Assembly: GCA_964035575.1 (NCBI GenBank)
Contig: OZ037910.1
Span: 62,001 to 126,000, forward strand
Direction of reading: 5' to 3'
DNA length: 64,000 bases
From: Rhynchopus sp. YZ270_cl-10
Lineage: Eukaryota > Euglenozoa > Diplonemea > Diplonemida > Diplonemidae
In this document: positions 53,301 through 62,000 of the stretch, piece after piece
Position numbering within the stretch: the stretch's first letter is position 1
Layout: each line of letters starts with the position of its first letter
Notes under the pieces: generated by a model
The model's database searches: none
The model's input: the letters and a program-made list of their open reading frames with translations, nothing else
Told to the model about the DNA's origin: nothing
Position numbers and translations under genes: made by a program

Positions 53301-54329
53301 ACCTCGCTCACCCCCACCTACAGTGTTGTTGCTGCAGTTGCTGCTGCTGCTGTTGCTGTTGCTGTCGGTGCTGCTGCAGGTGCTGCTGATGCTGTTGTTG
53401 TTGCTGGTGTTACGGTTGTTGTTGTAGTTGCTGTTGTTGCTGCTGATACTGTCCGCCCGCACATCCTGTGTCCGCCCGCGCATCCGCTGTCTGCCACCGT
53501 TGTTGTAGTTGCTGTTGTTGCTGCTGATGCTGTCCGCCCGCACATCTAGTGTCCACCCGCGCATCCACTGTCTGCCACTGTTGTTGTAGTTGTTGTTGTT
53601 GTTGCTGCTGATGCTGCCCGCCCGCACATCTAGTGTCCGCCCGCGCCTCCACTGTCTGCCACTGTTGTTGTAGTTGCTGTTGTTGCTGCTGATGCTGTCC
53701 GCCCGCACATCTAGTGTCCGCCCACGCATCCAGTGTCTGCCACCGTTGTTGTAGTTGTTGTTGTTGTTGCTGCTATCAAAGCTGCAGCCGCTTGGGTTGT
53801 TGGGCACAGGCCTCTTTTTGGGGTAATAATGGGGGGGAATGGGGGTGCACCTGCAGCTTCTGTAGCCGCTGCACATGAAGCCCTTGCGGCCATTGCTGCA
53901 GGTGTAGATGTTGCTGGTGTGGTTGTTGGAGCCGCTATTGTTGCAGTAGACGCTGCCATAGAGGCCATCACTCCAGTCATGGCTGCTCATGTTGCTGCAG
54001 CGAGAACGTGGTACCTGAGAGTGCTGAGTTGGTGTTGAGGAGCCCACTCGCGATACGTGCCTGCCGCAACCGTGGGAGGTACTGATGTTGATGGCAGTGC
54101 TCCTGCTCACGATGCTGCTGCTCATGCTGCTGCTGCTCATGCTGCTGCTGCACATGCTGCTGCTGCTCATGCTGCTGCTCATGCTGCTCCTGCTCATGCT
54201 GCTGCTGCTGCGCATGTTGCTCATGTTGCTGCACCAGCTTCGGCTGTCACCCCCGCCATCATCCATGGCTCCACACAGGAGCACCATAGCCCAAAGCTGG
54301 GCACTCCACCTGCACATCTTCACCACCAA
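47310..54329 (-). CDS. LINE-D polyprotein: OTU-zinc finger-RT-RLE-OTU
   Basis: 2339 residues, unbroken. N-terminus MCRWSAQLWAMVLLCGAM is signal-peptide-like and followed by Ser/Met- and Asn-rich repeats. A module at about 335-525 is nearly identical to LINE-A and contains a hydrophobic segment (487-506). OTU-like domain 1 runs from NGECMYVAL (about 618) to NHYEEV (about 734). C2H2 finger LFCPVPCC near 787 and a C-x2-C cluster follow. RT: QIDYENAFN (about 1195), RGAQQGDPAGPLLF (about 1249), WYLDDG (about 1284). CCHC and endonuclease: CRQCNQP...GDHIFAC near 1615, KPADILL near 1672, then IDVTVWTP. OTU-like domain 2 runs from VGDCAFDAV (about 1898) to GHFSPLC (about 2011). A Cys-rich cluster follows. 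It lacks the long coiled coil and two of the hydrophobic segments of LINE-A/C. Both OTU domains keep Cys and His, with Glu instead of Asp before Cys in the first. Confidence 0.88.
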   Translation of the reverse strand: MVVKMCRWSAQLWAMVLLCGAMDDGGGDSRSWCSNMSNMRSSSSMSRSSMSSSMSSSSMCSSSMSSSSMSSSIVSRSTAINISTSHGCGRHVSRVGSSTPTQHSQVPRSRCSNMSSHDWSDGLYGSVYCNNSGSNNHTSNIYTCSNGRKGFMCSGYRSCRCTPIPPHYYPKKRPVPNNPSGCSFDSSNNNNNYNNGGRHWMRGRTLDVRADSISSNNSNYNNSGRQWRRGRTLDVRAGSISSNNNNNYNNSGRQWMRGWTLDVRADSISSNNSNYNNGGRQRMRGRTQDVRADSISSNNSNYNNNRNTSNNNSISSTCSSTDSNSNSSSSNCSNNTVGGGERGMLVFGASLAGREGQSYCVTLRVWGTFITPNVHMGRAEHGLGFDWWSILWERLSSLRRPDPRWVAEAPEWGVFVSFAVLDMWKDRRAPTLSHLILWLVGRRGTRRTRRGHRSLNWTKAQASRFRRRKAPCKRPPSQLFRRIRAAVVRVALQWVAIWALVCVGYELGRSAPRALGCALIRDAELLSVLLRKGLLQGRYRARSGRLWLRVLASRVWVFMQRLRRTAGTGDGWELSPQSISLGPGALAGGADGDINPEEAANLDAFLEVHGGKRVPNAANGECMYVALLGKKNALYLDVSKARTELADRARVTKVKTGLRRYFETEAQLSSFIDGLTNPEVWGNHLTLHLAANAWSTTIAVVQPGPNPVVTINPAASSKDLRTQKDRRVRVVSLLNNHYEEVQMDPKNALAMAQSAPFAELDPKGLTATPIPAMTKESPSPLGADAPRLFCPVPCCNGSSLHRPQPFSVPGLRTHIGAHLSSGDHIPHDTLNKLGLGQCEACGGIRSASKETCLQCAKLVKAIAKPTPRERTAVEKADDVDLPEWWEIAQIPIRTTDAIPTSIDRPAAVEFTQALEDVAAVGDEASWKRLCMFAKLVLPAKRGGKHLKTKVAVLRQKDVDEWREGEIAAMWRAAANRTGGTKKEKERKEPTWEEREKAMVREVRNGRMAAGMSRLHKGGLAERTEESTDILRRKHPHEEPQPATSLPEIASEPLKPIAALKAINSMAKGSAPGPFGLRGDHLKGWMVKHPDLNILPLMTQVLDLLRRGKAPSETAMFMAGATLVALKKGDQGDVRPISAGNTLRRVVSKIEVASVREKARGVLLPGRQVGVAVDGGLEAATMVVAAYAKRHQGSDKVIVQIDYENAFNSIFRKTFLEATRKYLPSISPWVEWCYNSHTGLVYGDEMIPSTRGAQQGDPAGPLLFSLGIKALTDEVRAVQGIDCSIWYLDDGTIMGNPEAVARALELVRTRSAELGLKVKLSKCEVIALGQQTPLDLDRAGLPVCSHTTDLAETCSACEGKVMSVKYGGFAFLGAPIGDDEYCEAYMEKKVEEFAVQLRLLQKVSDSQAGLTLLRQCEGFARMVFYMRAIGHACTHKYLSQYDKEVDAALAALFGDEDGGLPEEARRQAALPCRVGGMGVRRIRDHWTAAAMGARSGLHQLCTELDPSFTWDAEGWERTATLYNEQVAEGARIDPKLQPAVPLRQRDLSAGILEEQLRDLFVKGDAYDKARLNSLALPQAGSWLTAPPTWEHYIPPIAFKAAARLRLHLPIYAEGVSCRQCNQPMDTRGDHIFACRMGGHRILRHNSVRDYVYGAANEAGLSPILEPNHLILGNNKPADILLSTGVGESRGRAIDVTVWTPTSASMVQGAAVAKGYAATKAETAKRKKHGDACAAERLAFTPFALETTGGLGPAAASIWQQMLRFAADRKLGNRVEMSQRWNWGLGTTLQRQIGKAATDRGSLTGCLRGPLRERVDLDPTVDPEEGDLIRLPPDHLPNLEVTDDHQGDIRVSAEEEPETGNEKETAPETAAQDPTPHSELEANLVKWGLSRPQVPVPFRVGDCAFDAVCWSVRSWKVVTSSTLRSLAVERVKRDADLARNAMPDLATWVRWMSLAGNRDRRSWADQTALAGLARALQVVIVAVVSSDSKVHIHRPASKSNGAVAVLHTGAHEAGHFSPLCMTDNTFAYLRSLAPDTPLPEMQCHSTGALSRMEERPGRQGELLTCENCALITECSVPHWFCSSCERTWCEGCGSANAKCVLRAKPVQPVQPVQPTTSQTVGGSYYNSNPAPPQDAATEVKEEVMDEEDSADCADHDTTMDNNTATAAESFVWGPSEQSYNTTPTALTGDHHLGSAKTGGWTAKSHAERRTKLTTLGTSRRAQGNHTRRSGVVEDRSAETTARRPSPPISRGSDVEAKGLVPHSQKEGDRVPRNVEEWADCFFPRGGTRREGMTPLAPEVAYEALDAWWDQREELGRVGGRQTSQYGALRAVLVLMMEATFK

Positions 54330-54560
54330 GAAAACAAAAAAGTCAAAACAGTAAAAAACAAAAGGACAAGGAAGACAAAATACACGTCTCTACCTGCACT
54401 TCGCCAGAGAGGAACTACTCAACGGCCTTCTCTCTGCCCAGGACACGCCACTAGGAGGCGACAGGTAGGACCCACACAAGGGGGAAAACAAGTGGGGGAA
54501 AGGGGATAAGGGGAGAAGCAAAGGACAAGATGGGGTAGTGTGTAGCAAAACGTGTGTGCC

Positions 54561-54563
<3 letters not shown>

Positions 54564-54600
<37 letters not shown>

Positions 54601-55826
54601 CTACATCCAGTGACAGAGGGGGTACTTACTAGTCAAGCGAGTATGTAAACAGCTAGATGTCCAGACAAGGGCACTTTACTATTGTACTGGCAAGACAGTG
54701 CCTGAAAACACAGTTAGTGGCACTAAAATAGAAAGCATGTGGGACAACTACAACCAACACTTCCCTGCAAATAAGCAAAAGGGTCGTATGTGAGTGCAAT
54801 TTTTCCCAAAAGGAAAAGGGGAGGGGATGGGACGGGAGGGTTGCTCTGTCTACCGGTGTAGTTTTATTTTGCTTTGTCTTGGGGAGGGGAGGAGAGGAGA
54901 AGGAGGGGATTGAGTGAGCCGTTTCCTCTGTAACACACAAACAAATAAAAAGGAAGTTCCATAATCTTTTTAGTAGTTTTCTTTTTGGTGAAAATTTTTG
55001 AGAACTTCTGTAAGTGTGACCTGACCCGACTGACTGACACCCAAAGGGGAAAACAACAATAACGCACAACAAAATCAACAACAACAATGGTGGGTCTCGT
55101 GCTTACCTGTGGTGGTTTTGAAAAATGAAAAATTGAAATTGACCTTCACAAGGTAAAAATGAAAAACTAAAGGAGTGAAAAAAGAAACTCAAAGGACAAG
55201 AGTTCTGTACAAACTCTACTCTACTGCACAATCTATAAAAGTGGCCCAATGGCTCCTGATGCCACTGGCCTGGCTCTTAGACAGGTCTTACTCCAAGACT
55301 GCCCTCTACCCTCAGAGCCTCGTCCAAGGGGTAAGGGCCGTCGCTGGGGTAGACCCGTCCTAGCCAGCAGCCAACCAAAAATATTAACAAAAAGGAAGGG
55401 GGGCGGAAAGGGGGGAAAGGGGGGGGCAAACCCCAAAGGATGAAAAGAACAAAAAACACAAAATAAAAAGGGTTAAAAATAAACATGGGGCAAACTGTCA
55501 TTCTCTACACGCTTCTATACACACACTCTCACCCTCTAACTCTCACTCTAATTCTTCCCCTTGTTCCCCTTCCTTCCTCCGCTCTGTCTCCCCTTCTGTC
55601 CACCACCGCGACCATTGCGCCCTCTCTGCACCTCCTGGGGCGAGAGCACATGCTGCGTCGCTTGTGCCACTGAGTCGGTGAACACGTTCGACGTGTTGGA
55701 CCTACCCTGAGCTGCATGGCGCTGGGGTCCTTTGGGAGCTGGGGAAGGAGCAGGTTGGGCGGAGGAGGTTGCATTGCCACGGCCTGCCGATGAGGAAGAG
55801 GAAGAAGTGGAGACTGCAGGTTGGGC
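54564..55826 (-). mobile_element. LINE-B: 5'-truncated copy of the LINE-A/C family
   Basis: Poly(A) of 35 (54564-54598 as T), then 3' UTR from ATCTACATCC and the last 93 or so codons of the ORF (55548-55826), ending abruptly. It lacks the 28-bp tail box found in A, C and D: the T-run joins the UTR where those copies have CTTTTTTTATC. Otherwise it is almost identical to LINE-A and LINE-C. It is either a 5'-truncated insertion or an internally deleted copy, since the 12 bases that follow (GTTGTAATGTGT, 55827-55838) also end the 5' UTR of LINE-A. Confidence 0.85.
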
Positions 55827-55838
55827 GTTGTAATGTGT

Positions 55839-56004
55839 AAAAAAATGGTCCCCTGTAAAAAAATGGTCCCCTGTAAAAAAATGGTCCCCTGTAAAAAAAT
55901 GGTCCCCTGTAAAAAAATGGTCCCCTGTAAAAAAATGGTCCCCTTGTAAAAAAATGGTCCCCTTGTAAAAAAATGGTCCCCTTGTAAAAAAATGGTCCCC
56001 TTGT

Positions 56005-56007
<3 letters not shown>
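55839..56007. repeat. 18/19-bp tandem repeat between LINE-B and LINE-C
   Basis: About six copies of AAAAAAATGGTCCCCTGT (18 bp), then about four copies with one extra T (19 bp), ending TTGTAAA at the poly(T) of LINE-C. Homogeneous blocks of each variant show local expansion. The minus-strand reading GDHFF... is a by-product. Confidence 0.93.
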
Positions 56008-56058
<51 letters not shown>

Positions 56059-59000
56059 GTGTTGTTCAACTTAGCCCTAGGCTCGCTTTTTTTATCTACA
56101 TCCAGTGACAGAGGGGGTACTTACTAGTCAAGCGAGTATGTAAACAGCTAGATGTCCAGACAAGGGCACTTTACTATTGTACTGGCAAGACAGTGCCTGA
56201 AAACACAGTTAGTGGCACTAAAATAGAAAGCATGTGGGACAACTACAACCAACACTTCCCTGCAAATAAGCAAAAGGGTAGTAAGTGAGTGCAATTTTTC
56301 CCAAAAGGAAAAGGGGAGGGGATGGGACGGGAGGGTTGCTCTGTCTACCGGTGTAGTTTTATTTTGCTTTGTCTTGGGGAGGGGAGGGGAGGAGAAGGAG
56401 GGGATTGAGTGAGCCGTTTCCTCTGTAACACACAAACAAATAAAAAGGAAGTTCCATAATCTTTTTAGTAGTTTTCTTTTTGGTGAAAATTTTTGAGAAC
56501 TTCTGTAAGTGTGACCTGACCCGACTGACTGACACCCAAAGGGGAAAACAACAATAACGCACAACAAAATCAACAACAACAATGGTGGGTCTCGTGCTTA
56601 CCTGTGGTGGTTTTGAAAAATGAAAAATTTAAATTGACCTTCACAAGGTAAAAATGAAAAACTAAAGGAGTGAAAAAAGGAACTCAAAGGACAAGAGTTC
56701 TGTACAAACTCTACTCTACTGCACAATCTATAAAAGTGGCCCAATGGCTCCTGATGCCACTGGCCTGGCTCTTAGACAGGTCTTACTCCGAGACTGCCCT
56801 CTACCCTCAGAGCCTCGTCCAAGGGGTAAGGGCCGTCGCTGGGGTAGACCCGTCCTAGCCAGCAGCCAACCAAAAATATTAACAAATAGGAAGGGGGGCG
56901 GAAAGGGGGGAAAGGGGGGGGCAAACCCCAAAGGATGAAAAGAACCAAAAACACAAAATAAAAAGGGTTAAAAATAAACATGGGGCAAACTGTCATTCTC
57001 TACACGCTTCTACACACACACTCTCACCCTCTAACTCTCTAACTCTCTAATTCTTTTTATTCCCCTTTTTCCCCTTCCTTCCTCCGCTCTGTCTCCCCTT
57101 CTGTCCACCACCGCGACCATTGCGCCCTCTCTGCACCTCCTGGGGCGAGAGCACATGCTGCGTCGCTTGTGCCACTGCGTCGGTGAACACGTTCGACGTG
57201 TTGGACCTACCCTGAGCTGCATGGCGCTGGGGTCCTTTGGGAGCTGGGGAAGGAGCAGGTTGGGCGGAGGAGGTTGCATTGCCACGGCCTGCCGATGAGG
57301 AGGAGGAAGAAGTGGAGACTGCAGGTTGGGCGATGGAGGTTGTAGTGCCACGGCCTGCAGAGGTGGAGGAAGAAGAAGAAGAAGAAGAGGAGGCTTGAGG
57401 TTGTCGGCCTATTCCCTCTCGAGCCGCTCGTGCCTCATTCTCCCTCCTTGTACTCTCCGCTGCAAAGGCCTGCCCCCTACTGCTCCGGTTGTCCGTCAGG
57501 GCATGCAACGTCGACTTTGCCTTGCACTTTTCCTGAACCGACCACTCATGCAAACCCACCACCTTCATCACCTCATACCACTGAGTGAAAGTAGCGGTAG
57601 AGAGGGGGAGTGACAACAAGGGTCTGCCATCCTGTTTCTCTCCCTGACGGTAGTGGAACAGGGAGATCCACTTCGTCACAGAAGAAGGCACCGGCGACCC
57701 CATGGTGAGGCACGGGAAAAGACCCCCCCTCTCCGTCCGCTCCTCCTCCGTCCACATCCAAGCCTCGCTCTGCGCCCTCAGCAATTCCCTCACCCTCGCT
57801 TGCTTCTTCTGGTCAGGGATGCCTTCCACTGACAGAGAATGCGAGCGATCCGCCCCCTCCATCGCGGTGTCGAGGTCCTCCTCCTGCTCCTGCTCATCAT
57901 CATCCATCTCCTCCACCTTCACACGCACCTCGGTGTCTGCCGCCTCGGCCTGTCGCCCCACCTCCTCCTCCAGCTGATCCCGAGAAGGGGTTCCCCAGCT
58001 GACCCTGCCTTCCCGAACGACGATGACCGCGCTGGTCTTGCCCCAGGTGTCGCAGTATCCGGCCTCCCCTGCTATCTTCCTAACCGCCTGACGGGCGACC
58101 ACCGACTCCGGGCAATCACCGTCCCCCTCCCCGTTCCCACTCCACGGCTGCTGTGTCGCCCAGCAGTACAGGAACTCGCCCGGGCACGGAGAAGCACCTT
58201 GAGGACCAAAGAGAGCCATCCAGTCGCCGACACAGTCAGGTTCGAGTCCTTCAGGGTCGTCGCCCACCGCTCTCCGCACCGCATGGCAGGGGAGGAATAG
58301 CCGCCCTTCGCACACCACCCCAAAGCACCGCCCGTATGCCACCATGCGTTCTGCCTCCAGCTGTCGGGAGAGGTTCACCGCCGTCAACAACAGAGTGGTC
58401 GCCTTCTGCTCCGACTCATGCTTAGCTGCGATGGCGTAATGCCTCTCGCAGCGTTGCCTGTCATACTCCGCCCGGAGCGACTCTCCTGCTTCGGGGTGCC
58501 GATCGCAGTCTTCCAAGTACTGCGCATGCATCTTCTTCGCGTCCTCTGCGAGTTCCCGCTTGTGCCTGGCGGTCAGCTCCTCCACACGATGCCTGTCCGC
58601 CGCCTTCGCCTGGTCCAGACGCACATTCTGTTCCTCCAGGAAACGACTCAACTCCTGCTGGCGGTCGCCAAAAGTGCCCCGAAGCGCGGCCAAATCCGGT
58701 CCCCACGACCGACGATGCTCCCGCCGTACCTCCAGGGCTTGCTGCCACGCGTCCGACGCACGCTGCAACGCTTCCTTCTTCTCCTGGTCCGCCTTTTGTT
58801 GTTGCTGCTTCTGCTGTTTCCGTTGCTTCTCGTGCTTCTGCTGCTTCTGTTCTGCCTGCTGCCCCTCTTCGCCCGCCATTGGCATGTCTACCTCCTCGAC
58901 GTCCTCGCCCTCGGGAGCTGGCACTGCTGGAGAAGGAGCCCGTTTAGGTGGTGGGTCTCCGCTCCCCTCCGCAGAGGCAGCCTGAGCCGGAACATTCGAG

Positions 59001-62000
59001 TGCAAAAAAGACAGGGCACTGAAATATTCCGCCCTGCCAATTTGCGACAGAGGGCAGTGCTTGGACCCCTGAGCGCAGTGCAGACATGCCAAGCCACCAC
59101 ACGTGTGACAGCAGAAGTGTGCGTCCGACGCATCGAAGAGCTTGCTGCATTGTTCGCACTGCAGGAAAGTGTTCGACGCCTCCGCCTCCCTCGCTCCCAC
59201 AAAAGCCATGGGGCGCTCTGACTGGCACTCCCCCTTACCACCTGTGGCCTCAAAAGACAGGATGTGCTGCTGCAGAGCCGGGTCCATGGTGAGGGGCTCG
59301 TAGTGTCCCGGGATACTGCCGGATCCATCTGCCGCATCCTGGTCACCCGAGTGGAGGAGAAGGACCACTGCCTTAGGCCGTTTTCTTGGCACCATCAGAG
59401 AAGGGCGGGCGAACTCGTTGAGGATGACCACAGATACCTCAAGAGCCTCCCCTGCCCCCGCCACTGCAATGGCATCCGCCCACGTACGCTCGTCTCCTCT
59501 GTCCCCACTCGTCATCAGCCGCTGCCAGACCCCAAAATTAGGGACAGCCGCACTCGACAGATCAGCGCGGCCCTGGACCTTCTTCACTGCCGCCTGGCGC
59601 AGACCCTCCACCGTCAAATCCGTGCGCCCGGTGGCGAAGAGCAAAGCCTCAAAAGCACAGTCCCCCGCCACAAACGACCAAGTCACCTTCGAGGCTCCCA
59701 GCTTGGCCGCCTGCTCCGTCGCCCGAGGCCTCTGCGCTGCCGGGCACTCACGCAAAAACTCCCACTCACGCACCACATCGAGACCAGGCCCTTCCGGAAT
59801 CACGGTGGCCGAATCGAACCTCCCGGTCCGCTTCCTCGGTGGCTCCACGTGGTCCGGCTTCACGTCCCTCTTGCGCTTCCCCTGCTGCTCCTCCGTTCGG
59901 TCTGCAGGACGACTCATATCGTCGTCAGGGTTCGCATCGTCACAGAGAGGTTCCACGGCCCCTGCACTGCGGCGTCCAAACCGGTCCATGTCCTCTGCAG
60001 ACGGTGCCACATCTACCTCCACACACGGCTCCCGCTTCAGGGTGGCAATCCCTACACACATAGCACCCCGCTCCAGAAAGGAAGATGCGACCTTTTTCTG
60101 GTACGCCACCGCAATGCTCTCCCGGATGCGCAACTCTGCCGACCCTGTCAGGTGCGACGTCTGTCCCGTCGTCAGGCCTCCAAGCTGCGCAATCAAGAGG
60201 TTCGCCTCGTCGCCTGCACCCCCGAAGGCTTCAAACACAATAGGGGAGAACTTGGTATTGATCTTGTTCAAATCCCGCTCGTGCTTCTCCCGTTTGACCT
60301 GGCCCTGGTTCTTCGCCGACCAGCCCACAAACTTCGAGGCCCCTGTTCTGTAGGAAGGCAAGGTGGGGCACACGTGGGTGATGTCCAAACAACGAGGTCC
60401 ATTTTCCGCCACTCCTACTGGGAGGTAGACGTCGCCTGGCCGCTTCTTCGACTCCAACTCCACTCGCACGGTCTCCTCCAAAGCAGGGTCCAAGCCCGCC
60501 CCTTGAGCAGCTCGGTACACCGAATCCCGCAAGGCGTTGTGGCGGGCGACGCGGTGTTTGGAGTAGGGGCAGCCAAAGGTGTGGTCGCCAAAGGAGTCCA
60601 TGACAACCCTTTTCTGCCCCCCCTGACATGCCGAGCAAGTCGTTCCCTCCGCATGGATGGCCACCCCTAGTCGGAAACGGGTCACAACCGCAAAATCCGC
60701 TGAAGACATCTGGTTCCTTGCTGAGGGTGTCGCCGTGAGGTACGTCCCGGAAAGCGGCAGGAGAAGGGACTTCATCCGTGCTCGGTCTCGCATGCAGAGC
60801 TGTTGCATCAACTTGTCTGCCTGGGCGTCAATCACCGCAGATGACAGACTCTGCTGCTCCAGGATCTTCTTCGGCTGGGCCCTGTCCACGTGAAACGCCA
60901 CCGGTACCCTGGAGTTGTACTCCTCAGCCGCGCTGTTCCATCTCTCCTCATCCCAGGTGAAGGCCGGGTCCAAGGCCTGCGACAGTTGCAGGTTCCCTGA
61001 CTGAGAGGCGAGGGACGCAGCTGTCCGATGGTCCACGGTGCGACGGATACCCAGCCCCCCAAGCGCCACAGGAAGCGCCGCCTGCGCCCTTGCCAACTCC
61101 GGCAGCGCCCCATCCGGGTCATGCAGAAGCGCAGCCAGGCACCTGTCGATCAGGTCGTCAAAGGCCGTCAGGTACTCCGCGCACTGTGGGATCCCCCGCA
61201 TGTAGAACACCATGCGGCAGTAGCCTTCGCAGTATCTCAGTACGTAGAAGGCTGCCTGGGAGTCCCCGAGGTCCACAAGGGCTTCCAGGTTGCGGCGGGA
61301 ATCGTCCACCTTCTGGGCCATGTACTCCTCGCAGAAAGCCGCAGACCCAATGGGGATGCCCAAGAAGTCGAACCCATCCACATCCAACAGCCGGAACCCG
61401 CCTTCACCCATGGCGTCCTGTCCACCCTCGTTCAACGTGAACCCCACGGCCTCGAGATCCTCCTTGGAGACGCCACCAGTGGAGATGAGCTCACACTTGT
61501 TCGCGTTCACCTCCAACCCCAGTTCGGAGCTACGAGTGCACAGAACCTGGTACGCCTCAAAAACCGCCTTAGGGGACCCCCGCAGAGAGCCGTCATCGAG
61601 GTACCACAAAGTCCCATCCAGGCCTGGGTGCCCCTTCAGCTCTAGCGCCATCTGGTGGATGGTCAGGGAGAAGAGAAGCGGGCCCAAGGGATCTCCTTGT
61701 TGAGCTCCGCGCTGTGACCTTATGGTATCTCCACCATAAAACAGGCTGGAGGGCTCCAGGTAACACCATCGCACCCATGGGGCCAGCTCGGGGAGGTTGG
61801 CGTCGACCGCTCTTAGCATCGACAGGCGGTCTACGCAGTTGAACGCGTTACGGTAGTCAATTTTCAAAATGACTTTACCTTTTCCGCGGTTGCGCACGGC
61901 GTACTGCGAGATAACATCAGTCGCCACTGCCGCCCCCCTTGCCGTTGCCACCCCCACCTGGTTCCCTCGAAGAAGAAGCGTCCTAGCAGGCACCCGCACT

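Larger units (their letters stand above)
46424..54563 (-). mobile_element. LINE-D: second family of RLE-type LINE
   Basis: Complete-looking minus-strand element: poly(A) of 63 (46424-46486 as T), 28-bp tail box, 3' UTR to 47309, ORF 47310-54329, 5' UTR to about 54563. The left flank is the 5' end of LINE-A and the right flank the poly(T) of LINE-B. The uninterrupted ORF suggests a young copy. The RT is only moderately similar to LINE-A/C, so it is a separate family of the same group. Confidence 0.9.
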
